NCBI GenBank assembly: GCA_013815325.1
Contig: JACDGM010000007.1
Location: forward strand, 1 to 61,414
DNA: 61,414 bases
DNA from: Chthoniobacterales bacterium
Lineage (GTDB): Bacteria > Verrucomicrobiota > Verrucomicrobiia > Chthoniobacterales > UBA10450
Direction: 5' to 3'
In this document: in pieces, positions 17,012 to 24,573 of the stretch
How the letters are laid out: each line of letters starts with the position of its first letter
How positions within the stretch are numbered: the stretch's first letter is position 1
The notes under the pieces: generated by a model
Databases searched by the model: none
Told to the model about the DNA's origin: nothing
What the model saw: only the letters and a program-made list of their open reading frames with translations
Program-made: the position numbers and the translations under genes

Positions 17012-17710
17012 CTAGTCAGCGACCACCACCGGCGTGCCGACTTTGACGTGATTGAAAAACATCTCCGCCGCAGCCGAAGGCATGCGAATGCAACCGTGCG
17101 AGGCGGCGTAGCCCGGCAGAAACCCAACATGCATCCCCACTCCGTCACCCGTTAGGCGCATGAACCATGTCATCTCCGCGCCCACGAAATGCGTGCCGCT
17201 CGGTGCGGAATCGATCCGCATGCTCACGCCGCGCCGCACGATCCGGCCCGACGCGTCGCGGAAGTCGCCGTAAACAGTCGAGTGATGCCCTTTGTCTTTC
17301 TCGAGAACATGAAAGCTGCCGGTGGGAGTGGGGCGGGCGCGTTTGCCCGATGAAATCGGCGAGTCAATTACCACCTCGTCGCTCAAAAGTAGATAGGCGC
17401 GCTGCTTCGAGAGGGAAACGCGCACCTCCGAGTTTTGCGGGGTCACTCGCGCGAGCAGGCGTGGTGAGACGTTAATCGGCTCCTGTCGATGGATCAGGTC
17501 GCTCGCCTTGCGCAAAGCCGGGGCGGACCGCATCGTTTGCGCCTGCCCGCCCTGCGGCGCGATGGCGATGAGTGAGGCGAGGAGGATGATTTGCAGAGAG
17601 GTGACGATCACAAGAGGCAGCCGCGCAGCCCTGCGAAATGGATAGCAAGAGCAAGAGCGTGGCAAAAGGAAATTTGCACCTCGCGGAGCCGAGCCGGATT
17701 CATTTGTCAC
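17012..17710 (-). CDS. L,D-transpeptidase (YkuD domain), exported
   Basis: The 232-residue protein has an N-terminal basic stretch and a hydrophobic segment (L-P-L-V-I-V-T-S-L-Q-I-I-L-L-A-S-L-I-A) for export. The catalytic domain contains V-S-L-S-K-Q-R-A-Y-L-L, S-S-G-K, P-T-P-T-G-S-F and the active site M-H-V-G-F then S-H-G-C-I-R-M with the nucleophilic Cys. It crosslinks peptidoglycan or anchors proteins in the periplasm. The proposed start is a GTG at 17710; downstream starts would shorten the cytoplasmic tail. It is followed on the other strand by about 80 bp of gap and another exported-protein gene. Confidence 0.9.
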   Translation of the reverse strand: MTNESGSAPRGANFLLPRSCSCYPFRRAARLPLVIVTSLQIILLASLIAIAPQGGQAQTMRSAPALRKASDLIHRQEPINVSPRLLARVTPQNSEVRVSLSKQRAYLLLSDEVVIDSPISSGKRARPTPTGSFHVLEKDKGHHSTVYGDFRDASGRIVRRGVSMRIDSAPSGTHFVGAEMTWFMRLTGDGVGMHVGFLPGYAASHGCIRMPSAAAEMFFNHVKVGTPVVVAD

Positions 17711-17791
17711 TCGACCGCAACATCAGCACGTCCCGGACCGATGTCCCTTTTCACACCAGCCGGAGGGGACGTGCATTAGCCGAACAGCGCA

Positions 17792-18613
17792 TTAGCCGCT
17801 GCGATAGGTCGCCACCCGGTTCAACCAGCCGGTGAGCCAGCGCGCTTCATGCCGCTCGGCCGGCGCATTCCTGACCCGCTTGCGTAAGACAGCCTCTGCA
17901 GATTCAGCAAACTCCCGCGTCGCCGCGGCCCCTTCACCACCGCCGGACATTCCCTCGATCACCTGAAGCAAACCCCAGCCGCGATCGTGGTAGCGCTCGG
18001 TCGCGAGCACGCCTTCTCCTTTGAAATTTACATAGTCGATGAGCGCGTAACAACCTTGCGCGCTTCCCGCGACCCGATTGAAATTTCGCTCGATTGCCGC
18101 GCGTTTCGAGGCCGGCGCCGCCGAGAGCATTTTCGGCAGCGCCTCTTGCAAACGCCGAACCAAAAAGTCGGCCTGAAGATCGATCGTTCCCGCAAGAAAC
18201 TTCCGCAGCTGGATCATCTCCGGGGTCGAGGCCGCGGCGAGAAACTGCGCGCGCGAATTCCAGGGACAATCGGTGTTAGGCGGGAGGAGTGGTCCGGGTA
18301 GTTTGGCGCCTTGCTTTTTCACGTAAGCGAGCAACTTCGGGAAGCTCTCTTCGAAGGGCCCGCTCTCTCCTGCCGGGTACCAGATGAAGTGACCGATCCC
18401 GAGCGAGGCGAAATCTTCACCGGCGTTCCACGACGTTAAGCCCGCCACCGTTCCTCCGCATTCGTTCTGCCAGATCTGGCGACCGATGCGCAGAGATTCC
18501 TGATGCGAAAGCGAGAGTGCGGCTGCGGCCCTTTGCCCAACGAGGCAGCTGAGAGCGATCAGGAGACCACTCCAGCACCAGCGCCGCGCCCTTGACGCTG
18601 CACGCATCTTCAT
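17792..18613 (-). CDS. Exported conserved hypothetical protein
   Basis: From ATG 18613 the product starts MKMRAASRARRWCWSGLLIA, a clear signal peptide ending near Q-R-A-A-A-A. The mature part has the motifs I-W-Q-N-E-C-G-G-T, G-L-T-S-W-N-A-G-E, F-A-S-L-G-I-G-H-F-I-W-Y-P and D-R-G-W-G-L-L-Q-V-I. The conserved E, H and W residues and the order of helices recall lysozyme-like periplasmic proteins, but no catalytic assignment is made. Adjacent to an L,D-transpeptidase gene on the same strand, which suits a cell-wall role. Confidence 0.65.
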   Translation of the reverse strand: MKMRAASRARRWCWSGLLIALSCLVGQRAAAALSLSHQESLRIGRQIWQNECGGTVAGLTSWNAGEDFASLGIGHFIWYPAGESGPFEESFPKLLAYVKKQGAKLPGPLLPPNTDCPWNSRAQFLAAASTPEMIQLRKFLAGTIDLQADFLVRRLQEALPKMLSAAPASKRAAIERNFNRVAGSAQGCYALIDYVNFKGEGVLATERYHDRGWGLLQVIEGMSGGGEGAAATREFAESAEAVLRKRVRNAPAERHEARWLTGWLNRVATYRSG

Positions 18614-18676
18614 GGATGAATCTGTCGCGACTGGCGGATTACACGCCTGGCGCAATCAGTTTTACCGAAAATATTT

Positions 18677-19471
18677 ATGAAAAAATCGCTCATCATCATT
18701 GCCCTCTCGCTGGCGTTTTCCCCCTTCGCTCCTGCCGCCGATCCGCAGTTGAACGACCAAAAGGACAAGGTCAGCTATAGCATCGGGCTCGATATCGGGT
18801 CCACCTTGAAACGGCAGTTGATCGACGTCAACGCAGAGGTCTTGAACCGCGGTTTGCAAGATGGGCTGAGCGGCAAGAAACCGCTGATGACTGAGGAGCA
18901 AATGAAAGAGAGCATGACTACTTTCCAAAAAGACATGATAGCCAAACAAGCAGCCGCGAAAAAAGAAGCCGGGGAGAAAAATACGGCAGCGGGCAGAAAG
19001 TTTCTCGAAGAGAACAAGGCGAAGGATGGAGTGAAGACGACGGCCAGCGGACTACAGTATCAGGTCGAAAAGGAAGGTTCGGGCCCGGCGCCCAAGGCGA
19101 CCGATTCGGTGAAGGTGAATTACCGCGGGACGACGATTGACGGCACCGAGTTCGACAGTTCCTACAAGCGCGGCGAGCCGGCGACATTCCCGGTCAATCG
19201 TGTCATCAAAGGTTGGACCGAAGCGCTGCAGCTCATGAAAGTCGGCTCGAAATACAAGCTCTTCATTCCGGCTGATCTGGCCTATGGCGAGAAGGGCGCC
19301 GGAGCGGATATCGGCCCCAATTCAACGTTAGTCTTTGATGTAGAATTGCTCGGCATCGAACCGCCCGCGAGCACGACGCCGAAGCCGGCAACCTACGATT
19401 CGAAGCGTCCGACTGGGCAGCCGGGTGCGGCGATCCCGCCGAAGGCTTCTGCTTCGCCAACGGAGCCGTAG
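18677..19471 (+). CDS. FKBP-type peptidyl-prolyl cis-trans isomerase, periplasmic (Mip/FkpA-like)
   Basis: A signal peptide (MKKSLIIIALSLAFSPFAPA) is followed by an N-terminal dimerisation domain (V-S-Y-S-I-G-L-D-I-G, Q-L-I-D-V-N), a long charged helix (residues 70-120) and a C-terminal FKBP domain with V-K-V-N-Y-R-G-T, F-D-S-S-Y, V-I-K-G-W-T-E-A-L and I-P-A-D-L-A-Y-G. A Pro/Ser/Lys-rich tail of about 35 residues follows the fold. It catalyses proline isomerisation in protein folding outside the inner membrane. It is divergent from the upstream gene, leaving a short promoter gap. Confidence 0.92.
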   Translation: MKKSLIIIALSLAFSPFAPAADPQLNDQKDKVSYSIGLDIGSTLKRQLIDVNAEVLNRGLQDGLSGKKPLMTEEQMKESMTTFQKDMIAKQAAAKKEAGEKNTAAGRKFLEENKAKDGVKTTASGLQYQVEKEGSGPAPKATDSVKVNYRGTTIDGTEFDSSYKRGEPATFPVNRVIKGWTEALQLMKVGSKYKLFIPADLAYGEKGAGADIGPNSTLVFDVELLGIEPPASTTPKPATYDSKRPTGQPGAAIPPKASASPTEP

Positions 19472-19574
19472 AGAGCCGGCAAAAGCGTAGACATGCGACC
19501 GTGACGGGCTACGCCGTGGCGAGTCCGCGCGTCCAGTCCCTTGTAGCCGCGTCCAGCCGATACAATGTACTAAC

Positions 19575-19706
19575 AAGCCATCTCATAAATGCGCCGCGAA
19601 GCTTGTGATCCCGAGCGCAGCGAAGAACCTCACGGGCCATCTCGGATGACAATCCGGGAGGTTCTTCGCTGCGTTCAGAATGACAACCCGATTTATGAGA
19701 TGGCTT
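19575..19706. repeat. Structured interspersed repeat, copy 1 (terminal inverted repeat AAGCCATCTCATAAA)
   Basis: About 132 bp whose ends are inverted repeats (AAGCCATCTCATAAAT and ATTTATGAGATGGCTT). Internally it has a second long dyad: GAGCGCAGCGAAGAACCTC versus GAGGTTCTTCGCTGCGTTC. The whole unit can fold into one long hairpin. A second copy is at 21857-21987. No coding capacity, so it is MITE-like or REP-like. It ends against the rsfS stop codon and could act as its terminator. Confidence 0.88.
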
Positions 19707-20060
19707 CTAAGTAACTCCTACAATCGTTAGGCGGGGAGCGTCGCTCCAGAGATCTTCCAAAGCGTAGTAATCGCGTTTGTCGCGATGGAAGACGTGGACG
19801 ATCACCTGCAGATAATCGAGCACAATCCACTGGCTCGCCGGAAAACCATCCACCGCCGACGGTCGCACCTTGTCGCCCTCACGCAGCCGCACTTCGATCT
19901 CGCCTGCGATCGCTTTCAAATGCGGCTCGGAAGTTCCCGAGCAGATGACGAAGAAATCGGTGAAGGTGGAGATCTCGCGCAAATCGAGCACCACAATGCC
20001 TTCCGCTTTCTTGTCGGCGGCGAGGGTGGCGCAGGCTTTCGCTAGTTCTTCGGGTTCGAT
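19707..20060 (-). CDS. rsfS: Ribosome silencing factor RsfS (Iojap/DUF143)
   Basis: The family core is clear: L-A-K-A-C-A-T-L-A-A-D-K-K-A-E, I-V-V-L-D-L-R, T-D-F-F-V-I-C-S-G-T-S, D-G-F-P-A-S-Q-W-I-V-L-D-Y, V-I-V-H-V-F-H and Y-Y-A-L-E-D-L-W. RsfS binds ribosomal protein uL14 and blocks subunit joining in starvation. It overlaps the end of nadD on the same strand, a widespread neighbourhood. No ATG, GTG or TTG lies where the family normally begins; the only well-placed codon is an ATC at 20060 with AGGGG upstream, so the start is uncertain: a rare start, a frameshift or an assembly error. Confidence 0.88.
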   Translation of the reverse strand: MEPEELAKACATLAADKKAEGIVVLDLREISTFTDFFVICSGTSEPHLKAIAGEIEVRLREGDKVRPSAVDGFPASQWIVLDYLQVIVHVFHRDKRDYYALEDLWSDAPRLTIVGVT

Positions 20061-20626
20061 TCCGTTGTCCCCTGGTAGAGATTTTCGCGGCGGATGATTC
20101 GCTCCACCGCGTCCGGCACGAGATACCGAATCGACTGCCCGCTGGCAACCCGTTTTCTGATTGCCGTGGCCGAAATGTCGATTTTCCGCCGCACCGCAGG
20201 ATAGAGATAATCCACCCCTACGCCTGAGCGATCGAGCACGACGAACTGCACGAGTCGCTCCAAATCGGCGAAGCGGTGCCAAGTCTGCAACTGCGGCAGA
20301 TTGTCTTCGCCCACGAGGAAAGAGAACTGCCCATCAGACATCGTCGCGTGCAGTTGCTCGACTGTCTCGACGGAATAAGAAGGTGCCGGTCGGTCGAGCT
20401 CGAGACGCGAAGCGAAGAATGCATCTTCATTTGCGATCGCGGCGTTGAGCATCTCCCAACGCGCAGCGGCGCTTGCTGGGACCCGCCCAGGCTTGTGCGG
20501 CGACTGCGCGGCCGGGACGAAGAGAATTCTGTCGAGCCCCAGGGTTTCGAGCGCTTCCCGCGCGAGGATGAGATGCCCATGATGAATCGGATCGAAGCTC
20601 CCGCCGAAAATGCCAATCTTTTTCAA
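20042..20626 (-). CDS. nadD: Nicotinate-nucleotide adenylyltransferase
   Basis: A 194-residue enzyme with the G-I-F-G-G-S-F-D-P-I-H-H-G-H nucleotidyl-transfer motif at residues 4-17, V-P-A-A-Q-S-P-H-K for substrate binding and the C-terminal I-S-A-T-A-I-R-K-R. It transfers AMP to nicotinate mononucleotide in NAD synthesis. Its last residues after N-L-Y-Q-G overlap the rsfS coding region. ATG 20626 is the natural start (MKKIGIFGG). Confidence 0.95.
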   Translation of the reverse strand: MKKIGIFGGSFDPIHHGHLILAREALETLGLDRILFVPAAQSPHKPGRVPASAAARWEMLNAAIANEDAFFASRLELDRPAPSYSVETVEQLHATMSDGQFSFLVGEDNLPQLQTWHRFADLERLVQFVVLDRSGVGVDYLYPAVRRKIDISATAIRKRVASGQSIRYLVPDAVERIIRRENLYQGTTESNPKN

Positions 20627-20711
20627 TACGTTATGGTAGGGAGGCCGCCAGCGCCTAACGAGAGTATTTTATCTTTTCCCACGGCGCCCATTGAATCTAG
20701 CTTGCGACGGT

Positions 20712-21812
20712 ATGGAGAGCGCTTCCCCGGGTCAACTGATCCTTACCGGCATCCCCGGCACGGAACTCGATTCCGCCACGGCCGCACTTTTTCGCAGGGT
20801 GCAGCCGGGGGGCTACATCATTTTCGGCCGCAACATCGAGAGCGCAGGGCAACTGCGGAAGTTGCTCGACGACTTGCGCGATCTGAGCGCGGTCGAACCT
20901 ATCATCACGATCGACCAGGAAGGCGGGCGGGTCTCGCGGCTGCGCTTGATCGGAAACGAGCCGCCCAACGCGCAGCAGCTCCGCGAGAAGGGAGATCCGG
21001 CGCTCGTTAGGCGGCATGGCGAGATCACTGGCCGCCTCCTCCGGCTCTTTGGTTTCAATCTCGATCTCTGCCCGGTACTCGACATTTCTTTTGACGACGC
21101 CGCTGATAACTCTCTCCGGGGCCGCTGCTACGGCGCAGATGTTGAGCAGGTCGTTAGGCTGGCCGGCGCCTTCAACGACGCAATGCGCGGGCAGGGGATC
21201 GCGAGCTGCGGGAAGCATTTTCCCGGCTACTCCGCCGCGACGGTCGATGCGCATCATGACTTGCCGGTGATTCGTCGCTCGCGCGCGGAGCTCGACGCCG
21301 GCGAGCTGGCAGTCTTCCGCGCGCTCGCGCCGCGTGTCGACAGCATGATGATCTGCCACGGCTGGTATCCCTCTCTCGAAGGCGACAAAGTCGCGGCGTC
21401 TCTTTCGCGCCGTATCGTGACGGACCTGTTGCGCGGCGAGTTAGGCTTCGAGGGTCTCATCATGACCGACGATCTCGACATGGGCGCGATTTTGAACGAA
21501 TACGGCTTGGAAGAAACGATCGGTCGCGCGATCGGCGCGGGTAATGATCTAGCCATGATTTGCCACCGCGTCCCGATGATTGAAGACGCCCACGGCTACC
21601 TCGCAAATCTTCCGGCTCAGCAGTTGGATCAGGCTCTTGCTAGCATCGCGCGCTGCAAAGCCCACCTCACCCCGCCGACTGATTTTTCAGAAGCCGCCTT
21701 CATAACTCTCAATGAAGAGATCTGGGACCTGCGCGTGGCTGTTCTGGGCGCGGAGCGCGCCGCCGAGCGCAGCCCGGAAGATGGCAAACGCTCACCGGTC
21801 GAGACCTATTAG
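20712..21812 (+). CDS. nagZ: Beta-N-acetylhexosaminidase-type glycoside hydrolase family 3
   Basis: About 366 residues from ATG 20712; a TTG at 20691 would add seven. NagZ features are present: I-T-I-D-Q-E-G-G-R-V-S-R-L, G-K-H-F-P-G-Y, the catalytic D-x-H-H-D loop (T-V-D-A-H-H-D-L-P) and the nucleophile region I-M-T-D-D-L-D-M-G-A-I. It removes GlcNAc from muropeptides during cell-wall recycling, in the cytoplasm if no signal is present, as here. It is divergent from nadD and its 3' end is followed by copy 2 of the structured repeat. Confidence 0.9.
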   Translation: MESASPGQLILTGIPGTELDSATAALFRRVQPGGYIIFGRNIESAGQLRKLLDDLRDLSAVEPIITIDQEGGRVSRLRLIGNEPPNAQQLREKGDPALVRRHGEITGRLLRLFGFNLDLCPVLDISFDDAADNSLRGRCYGADVEQVVRLAGAFNDAMRGQGIASCGKHFPGYSAATVDAHHDLPVIRRSRAELDAGELAVFRALAPRVDSMMICHGWYPSLEGDKVAASLSRRIVTDLLRGELGFEGLIMTDDLDMGAILNEYGLEETIGRAIGAGNDLAMICHRVPMIEDAHGYLANLPAQQLDQALASIARCKAHLTPPTDFSEAAFITLNEEIWDLRVAVLGAERAAERSPEDGKRSPVETY

Positions 21813-21856
21813 TGGCGCGAACGTCCTTTGGTCCGCTGCATCCAGGAGAAGTCATT

Positions 21857-21987
21857 AAGTCATCTCATGAACGTGCCGCGAAGCGTGTCATTCCGAGCGC
21901 AGCGAGGGACCTCACGGGCCATCCCGGGGTTATCCGGGAGGTTCTTCGCTGCGCTCAGAATGACAATCTTTATTTATGAGATGGCTT
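21857..21987. repeat. Structured interspersed repeat, copy 2
   Basis: About 131 bp homologous to 19575-19706 in the same orientation. The left terminal arm has diverged (AAGTCATCTCATGA) while the right arm is intact (TTTATGAGATGGCTT), and the internal dyad GTCATTCCGAGCGCAGCG / CGCTGCGCTCAGAATGAC is strong. It sits between the convergent 3' ends of nagZ and metF, so it may act as a bidirectional terminator. Confidence 0.88.
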
Positions 21988-22009
21988 GATGGCTTTTAGT
22001 CAATGACTG

Positions 22010-22930
22010 TTACAACGCCGCGCTAGCACCACGCAGGCGCGGAATGCCGAGGCTGTCGAAGATGACGCGGGTGGCGTCGGAGCGATTAAGGGTATAAAAA
22101 TGGATGCCGGCGACGTCGTTATCCAATAAGTCGTGACACTGCTCCAGAGCGAAATGAACGCCGACGCGGCTGACCATCTTGCGATCGCCTTCGCAGCGCT
22201 GTAGAGCGCGCAGAAGCCTGGCCGGAAAGCGTGCGCCGCCGGCGAGTTCGGCGATGCGTTTAAATCCGCTCATGGAAGTGATCGGCATGATGCCTGCGAT
22301 GATAGGGAGATGAATGCCAGCGAGTGCGCAACGTTCGCGATAATCGAGGAAATCACGGTTGTCGAAAAAGAGCTGGGTAACGATGTAGTCAGCCCCTGCA
22401 TCAACTTTTGCCTTGAGATGTTCCATTTCAACTAAACGATTCGGGGTCGCGGGATGGCCTTCAGGGAAACCGGCTACCCCGATTCCAAACCCGCGGGGAT
22501 CCGGATGCGCGCCGGACTCGTTAAAGCGGCGAATAAACTTTACCAGATCGACCGCGTGTTGAAACGAATCGCGCGCCTTGTCGTAGGGGAGCCCGCGCGG
22601 CGGATCGCCCCCGAGCGCGAGAATATTCGAGATGGCCGACTGCGCGTAGCGAAGCAGGATCGCCTCGATCTCATCCTCCCTATGACAGACGCAGGTGAGG
22701 TGCGGGATCGGATTCAGTTTGGTCGTGGTCTTGATGCGCTCGACGAGATCGTGGGTGAGCGCGCGCGTGGAGCCGCCCGCGCCATAAGTCACGCTGACAA
22801 AATCCGGCATATACGATTCCAATTCGCGAATCGTCTGGTAAAGCGTCTCGGCCGCCTCCGGCGTTTGCGGCGGGAAGAATTCGAAGGAAAAGGTCGGCGA
22901 ATCCTTCCGCATGATGTCGGTGATGTGCAT
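22010..22930 (-). CDS. metF: Methylenetetrahydrofolate reductase
   Basis: A 306-residue TIM-barrel flavoenzyme with F-S-F-E-F-F-P-P-Q-T at residues 13-22 (catalytic Glu), V-S-V-T-Y-G-A-G-G-S-T, H-L-T-C-V, L-A-L-G-G-D-P-P and D-Y-I-V-T-Q-L-F-F-D. It reduces 5,10-methylene-THF to 5-methyl-THF for methionine synthesis. The ATG at 22930 is followed by a short leader (M-H-I-T-D-I-M). Upstream there is a hairpin (CCGAAA / TTTCGG arms) just before the start codon, which might influence translation. Confidence 0.95.
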   Translation of the reverse strand: MHITDIMRKDSPTFSFEFFPPQTPEAAETLYQTIRELESYMPDFVSVTYGAGGSTRALTHDLVERIKTTTKLNPIPHLTCVCHREDEIEAILLRYAQSAISNILALGGDPPRGLPYDKARDSFQHAVDLVKFIRRFNESGAHPDPRGFGIGVAGFPEGHPATPNRLVEMEHLKAKVDAGADYIVTQLFFDNRDFLDYRERCALAGIHLPIIAGIMPITSMSGFKRIAELAGGARFPARLLRALQRCEGDRKMVSRVGVHFALEQCHDLLDNDVAGIHFYTLNRSDATRVIFDSLGIPRLRGASAAL

Positions 22931-23033
22931 TACCCGAAATGTTGGTGGTGGGTGTCACTTTCGGTCAAGTTCCCGATCAGGCAACCCGATCGAGTTACTC
23001 TCACTCCCTTGTTGAACATTGTCCGCGTCTCAC

Positions 23034-23089
23034 GCAAAGGCGCTAAGGTTTCTCAATTTCTTCCCCTGTTTGCGCCTTAGCGGCTTTGC
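23034..23089. repeat. Inverted repeat GCAAAGGCGCTAAGG / CCTTAGCGGCTTTGC
   Basis: Two 15-bp arms with one mismatch, separated by 26 bp. This wording (CGCCTTAGCGGCTTTGCG) is a frequent interspersed palindrome in many bacterial genomes. It lies in the intergenic region upstream of metF and of the VOC-like gene. Confidence 0.7.
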
Positions 23090-23141
23090 GCGAACTTCTC
23101 TCATGGCTTGCGCTACGGACCGGACGCCAGCACGGTAAACG

Positions 23142-23381
23142 ATGCGAAAGATAACTCCATTTTTGTGGTTCGACGATCAGGCGGAGGAAGCGGTGAATTT
23201 CTATCTCTCCGTCTTCGAGAACGCGAAGCGTACAGCCATAACCCACTACGGGGACGAGGGTCCGGGTGCGAAGGGTTCGGTGATGACGGTGGCGTTCGAA
23301 CTGGACGGGAGCGAGTTCGTGGCCTTAAACGGCGGGCCACAATTCAAGTTCACGCGAGAAGTAAGGCTCGTTCCTTCATGA
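23142..23381 (+). pseudogene. Truncated VOC/PhnB-like glyoxalase-fold protein
   Basis: The product starts M-R-K-I-T-P-F-L-W-F-D-D-Q-A-E-E-A-V-N-F-Y and keeps the first half of the 3-demethylubiquinone-methyltransferase-like VOC fold up to N-G-G-P-Q-F-K-F-T. Complete family members are about 155 residues and continue E-A-I-S-F; here the next residues are R-E-V-R-L-V-P-S and a stop. The second beta-alpha-beta module is missing, so it is a 3' deletion rather than a short protein. Confidence 0.7.
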
Positions 23382-23695
23382 CGCCACAGTTAGCGCCAGA
23401 GGCAGGGTGCCGGGTGAATCAAGTCACAGGCCTGTTCCGGTTCAAAATGAATGTCCGCGATGAGGAGCGGCCCGCGATCGTGGAGATTACCGGACCTGGA
23501 ATAAAATCGGAAGACGTTGTGCGAATCGTTAGGCAGGAGTGGGCCAACCTCGCCGTGCCGGGCGTTTCCCAAAATCGCATTGAGTGTCTCGGCTGGGATC
23601 GAATTGAGGCGCGGCCCGATGGTTTGCAGCCGACCAAAGCCATCGGTCCAAACCCGCTGATCTTCTGGCGTCTTGAAGGAGAACCATTTGCATGA
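23378..23695 (+). CDS. Hypothetical protein, 105 aa, uncertain
   Basis: Not recognised. From ATG 23378 it includes F-K-M-N-V-R-D-E-E-R-P-A-I-V-E-I-T-G-P-G-I and N-P-L-I-F-W-R-L-E-G-E-P-F. It starts four bases inside the end of the truncated VOC gene. A minus-strand frame over the same bases also looks protein-like, so the strand is not secure. Confidence 0.35.
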   Translation: MTPQLAPEAGCRVNQVTGLFRFKMNVRDEERPAIVEITGPGIKSEDVVRIVRQEWANLAVPGVSQNRIECLGWDRIEARPDGLQPTKAIGPNPLIFWRLEGEPFA

Positions 23696-23765
23696 AAATT
23701 TCCCGACCGCTGACCGCGAAGCACGGGCAATTGCCACCGCGTGTCGCGACCTAACGAATATAAGA

Positions 23766-24412
23766 CTATTTTTTTTGGCGCACAAGGTCAGGCAAGCGGC
23801 GAGCGAAAGTGCTAATAAGCAACACGGTCGCGACGAACATCCCGATGATGTAGCCATCAAGATCGCGCAAACCAGATCGGAAGGCGCCGCCGTGGCGCTG
23901 GAGAGCCAGCAACATCCCGGCCAGGAGGAGCGCGAAAGCAAATTGGATGAGCGAGTGCCGCCATGCGCGCGGGCGATCGGCGAGGTCGGGATCATGGCGT
24001 CGTTGCCGCAGGCTGCGCACCCGCAGGATGGAAAGACTGAGAAGGATCAAAGAAAAGTCGCTCGCATAGAGCCCGAAGGAAGAGATGGACAAGGTGAAGC
24101 GAAGGAACGTCTGCACCGCATAAGGCAGGACGGCGATCGCAAAAAGTGAAACAAAATATACAATCGCGTCGAACATCTGCGCGACGAAGCGATGGCGGAA
24201 TATGCAGTAGTGTTCCAACCAGAACCGGCAGAGAGGCCGAAGGTCCCGATGATCGTTAACCAGCGGGTCGAGTCGAAAATATCATCCACTCGTGCCGGCA
24301 CATCGAGCCGCGTGGCGAGAAGGGATAAGCTAAAGCCGAAGACGAGGTCACTGAAAGCCTCCAGACGCGCCCTGAACCGTTCATGACTTCTTTCGCTTAA
24401 CCCTTCTGACAC
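23766..24412 (-). pseudogene. TMEM175/DUF1211 family potassium-channel-like protein, frameshifted
   Basis: The N-terminal half (MSEGLSERSHERFRARLEAF) leads into the F-S-D signature of bacterial TMEM175 channels (R-L-E-A-F-S-D-L-V-F-G-F-S-L) up to I-I-G-T-F-G-L. The rest is in another frame: F-W-L-E-H-Y-C-I-F, A-I-V-Y-F-V-S-L-F, then further hydrophobic helices to the stop at 23766. The break is one base near 24228-24232 (GCCGGTTCTGG). Both halves together give about 215 residues, normal for the bacterial family. Real inactivation and a sequence error cannot be told apart here. Confidence 0.75.
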
Positions 24413-24573
24413 GGCTGCACCGTGGCGTCGGGAGCGGCTTCATCTCAAGCAAACGCAGATGACATCCACAGGTGTCCGCCTCTACATCTCGCCTGCTGGC
24501 GAGGTTCTTCCTCGTCGCGTGCGCCGGAGTTTCGGTTTGTTATTCCGGCGTCGGCTTCCTAGTTTCTGTGCCA

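Noticed and set aside
20042-20282. Long upstream extension of rsfS (start at 20282)
   Set aside because: It would lie entirely inside nadD in another frame and gives an Arg-rich sequence unlike any RsfS; the family begins near 20060.
22931-23033. SAM riboswitch upstream of metF
   Set aside because: The conserved core and pseudoknot of known SAM or SAH riboswitch classes could not be matched.
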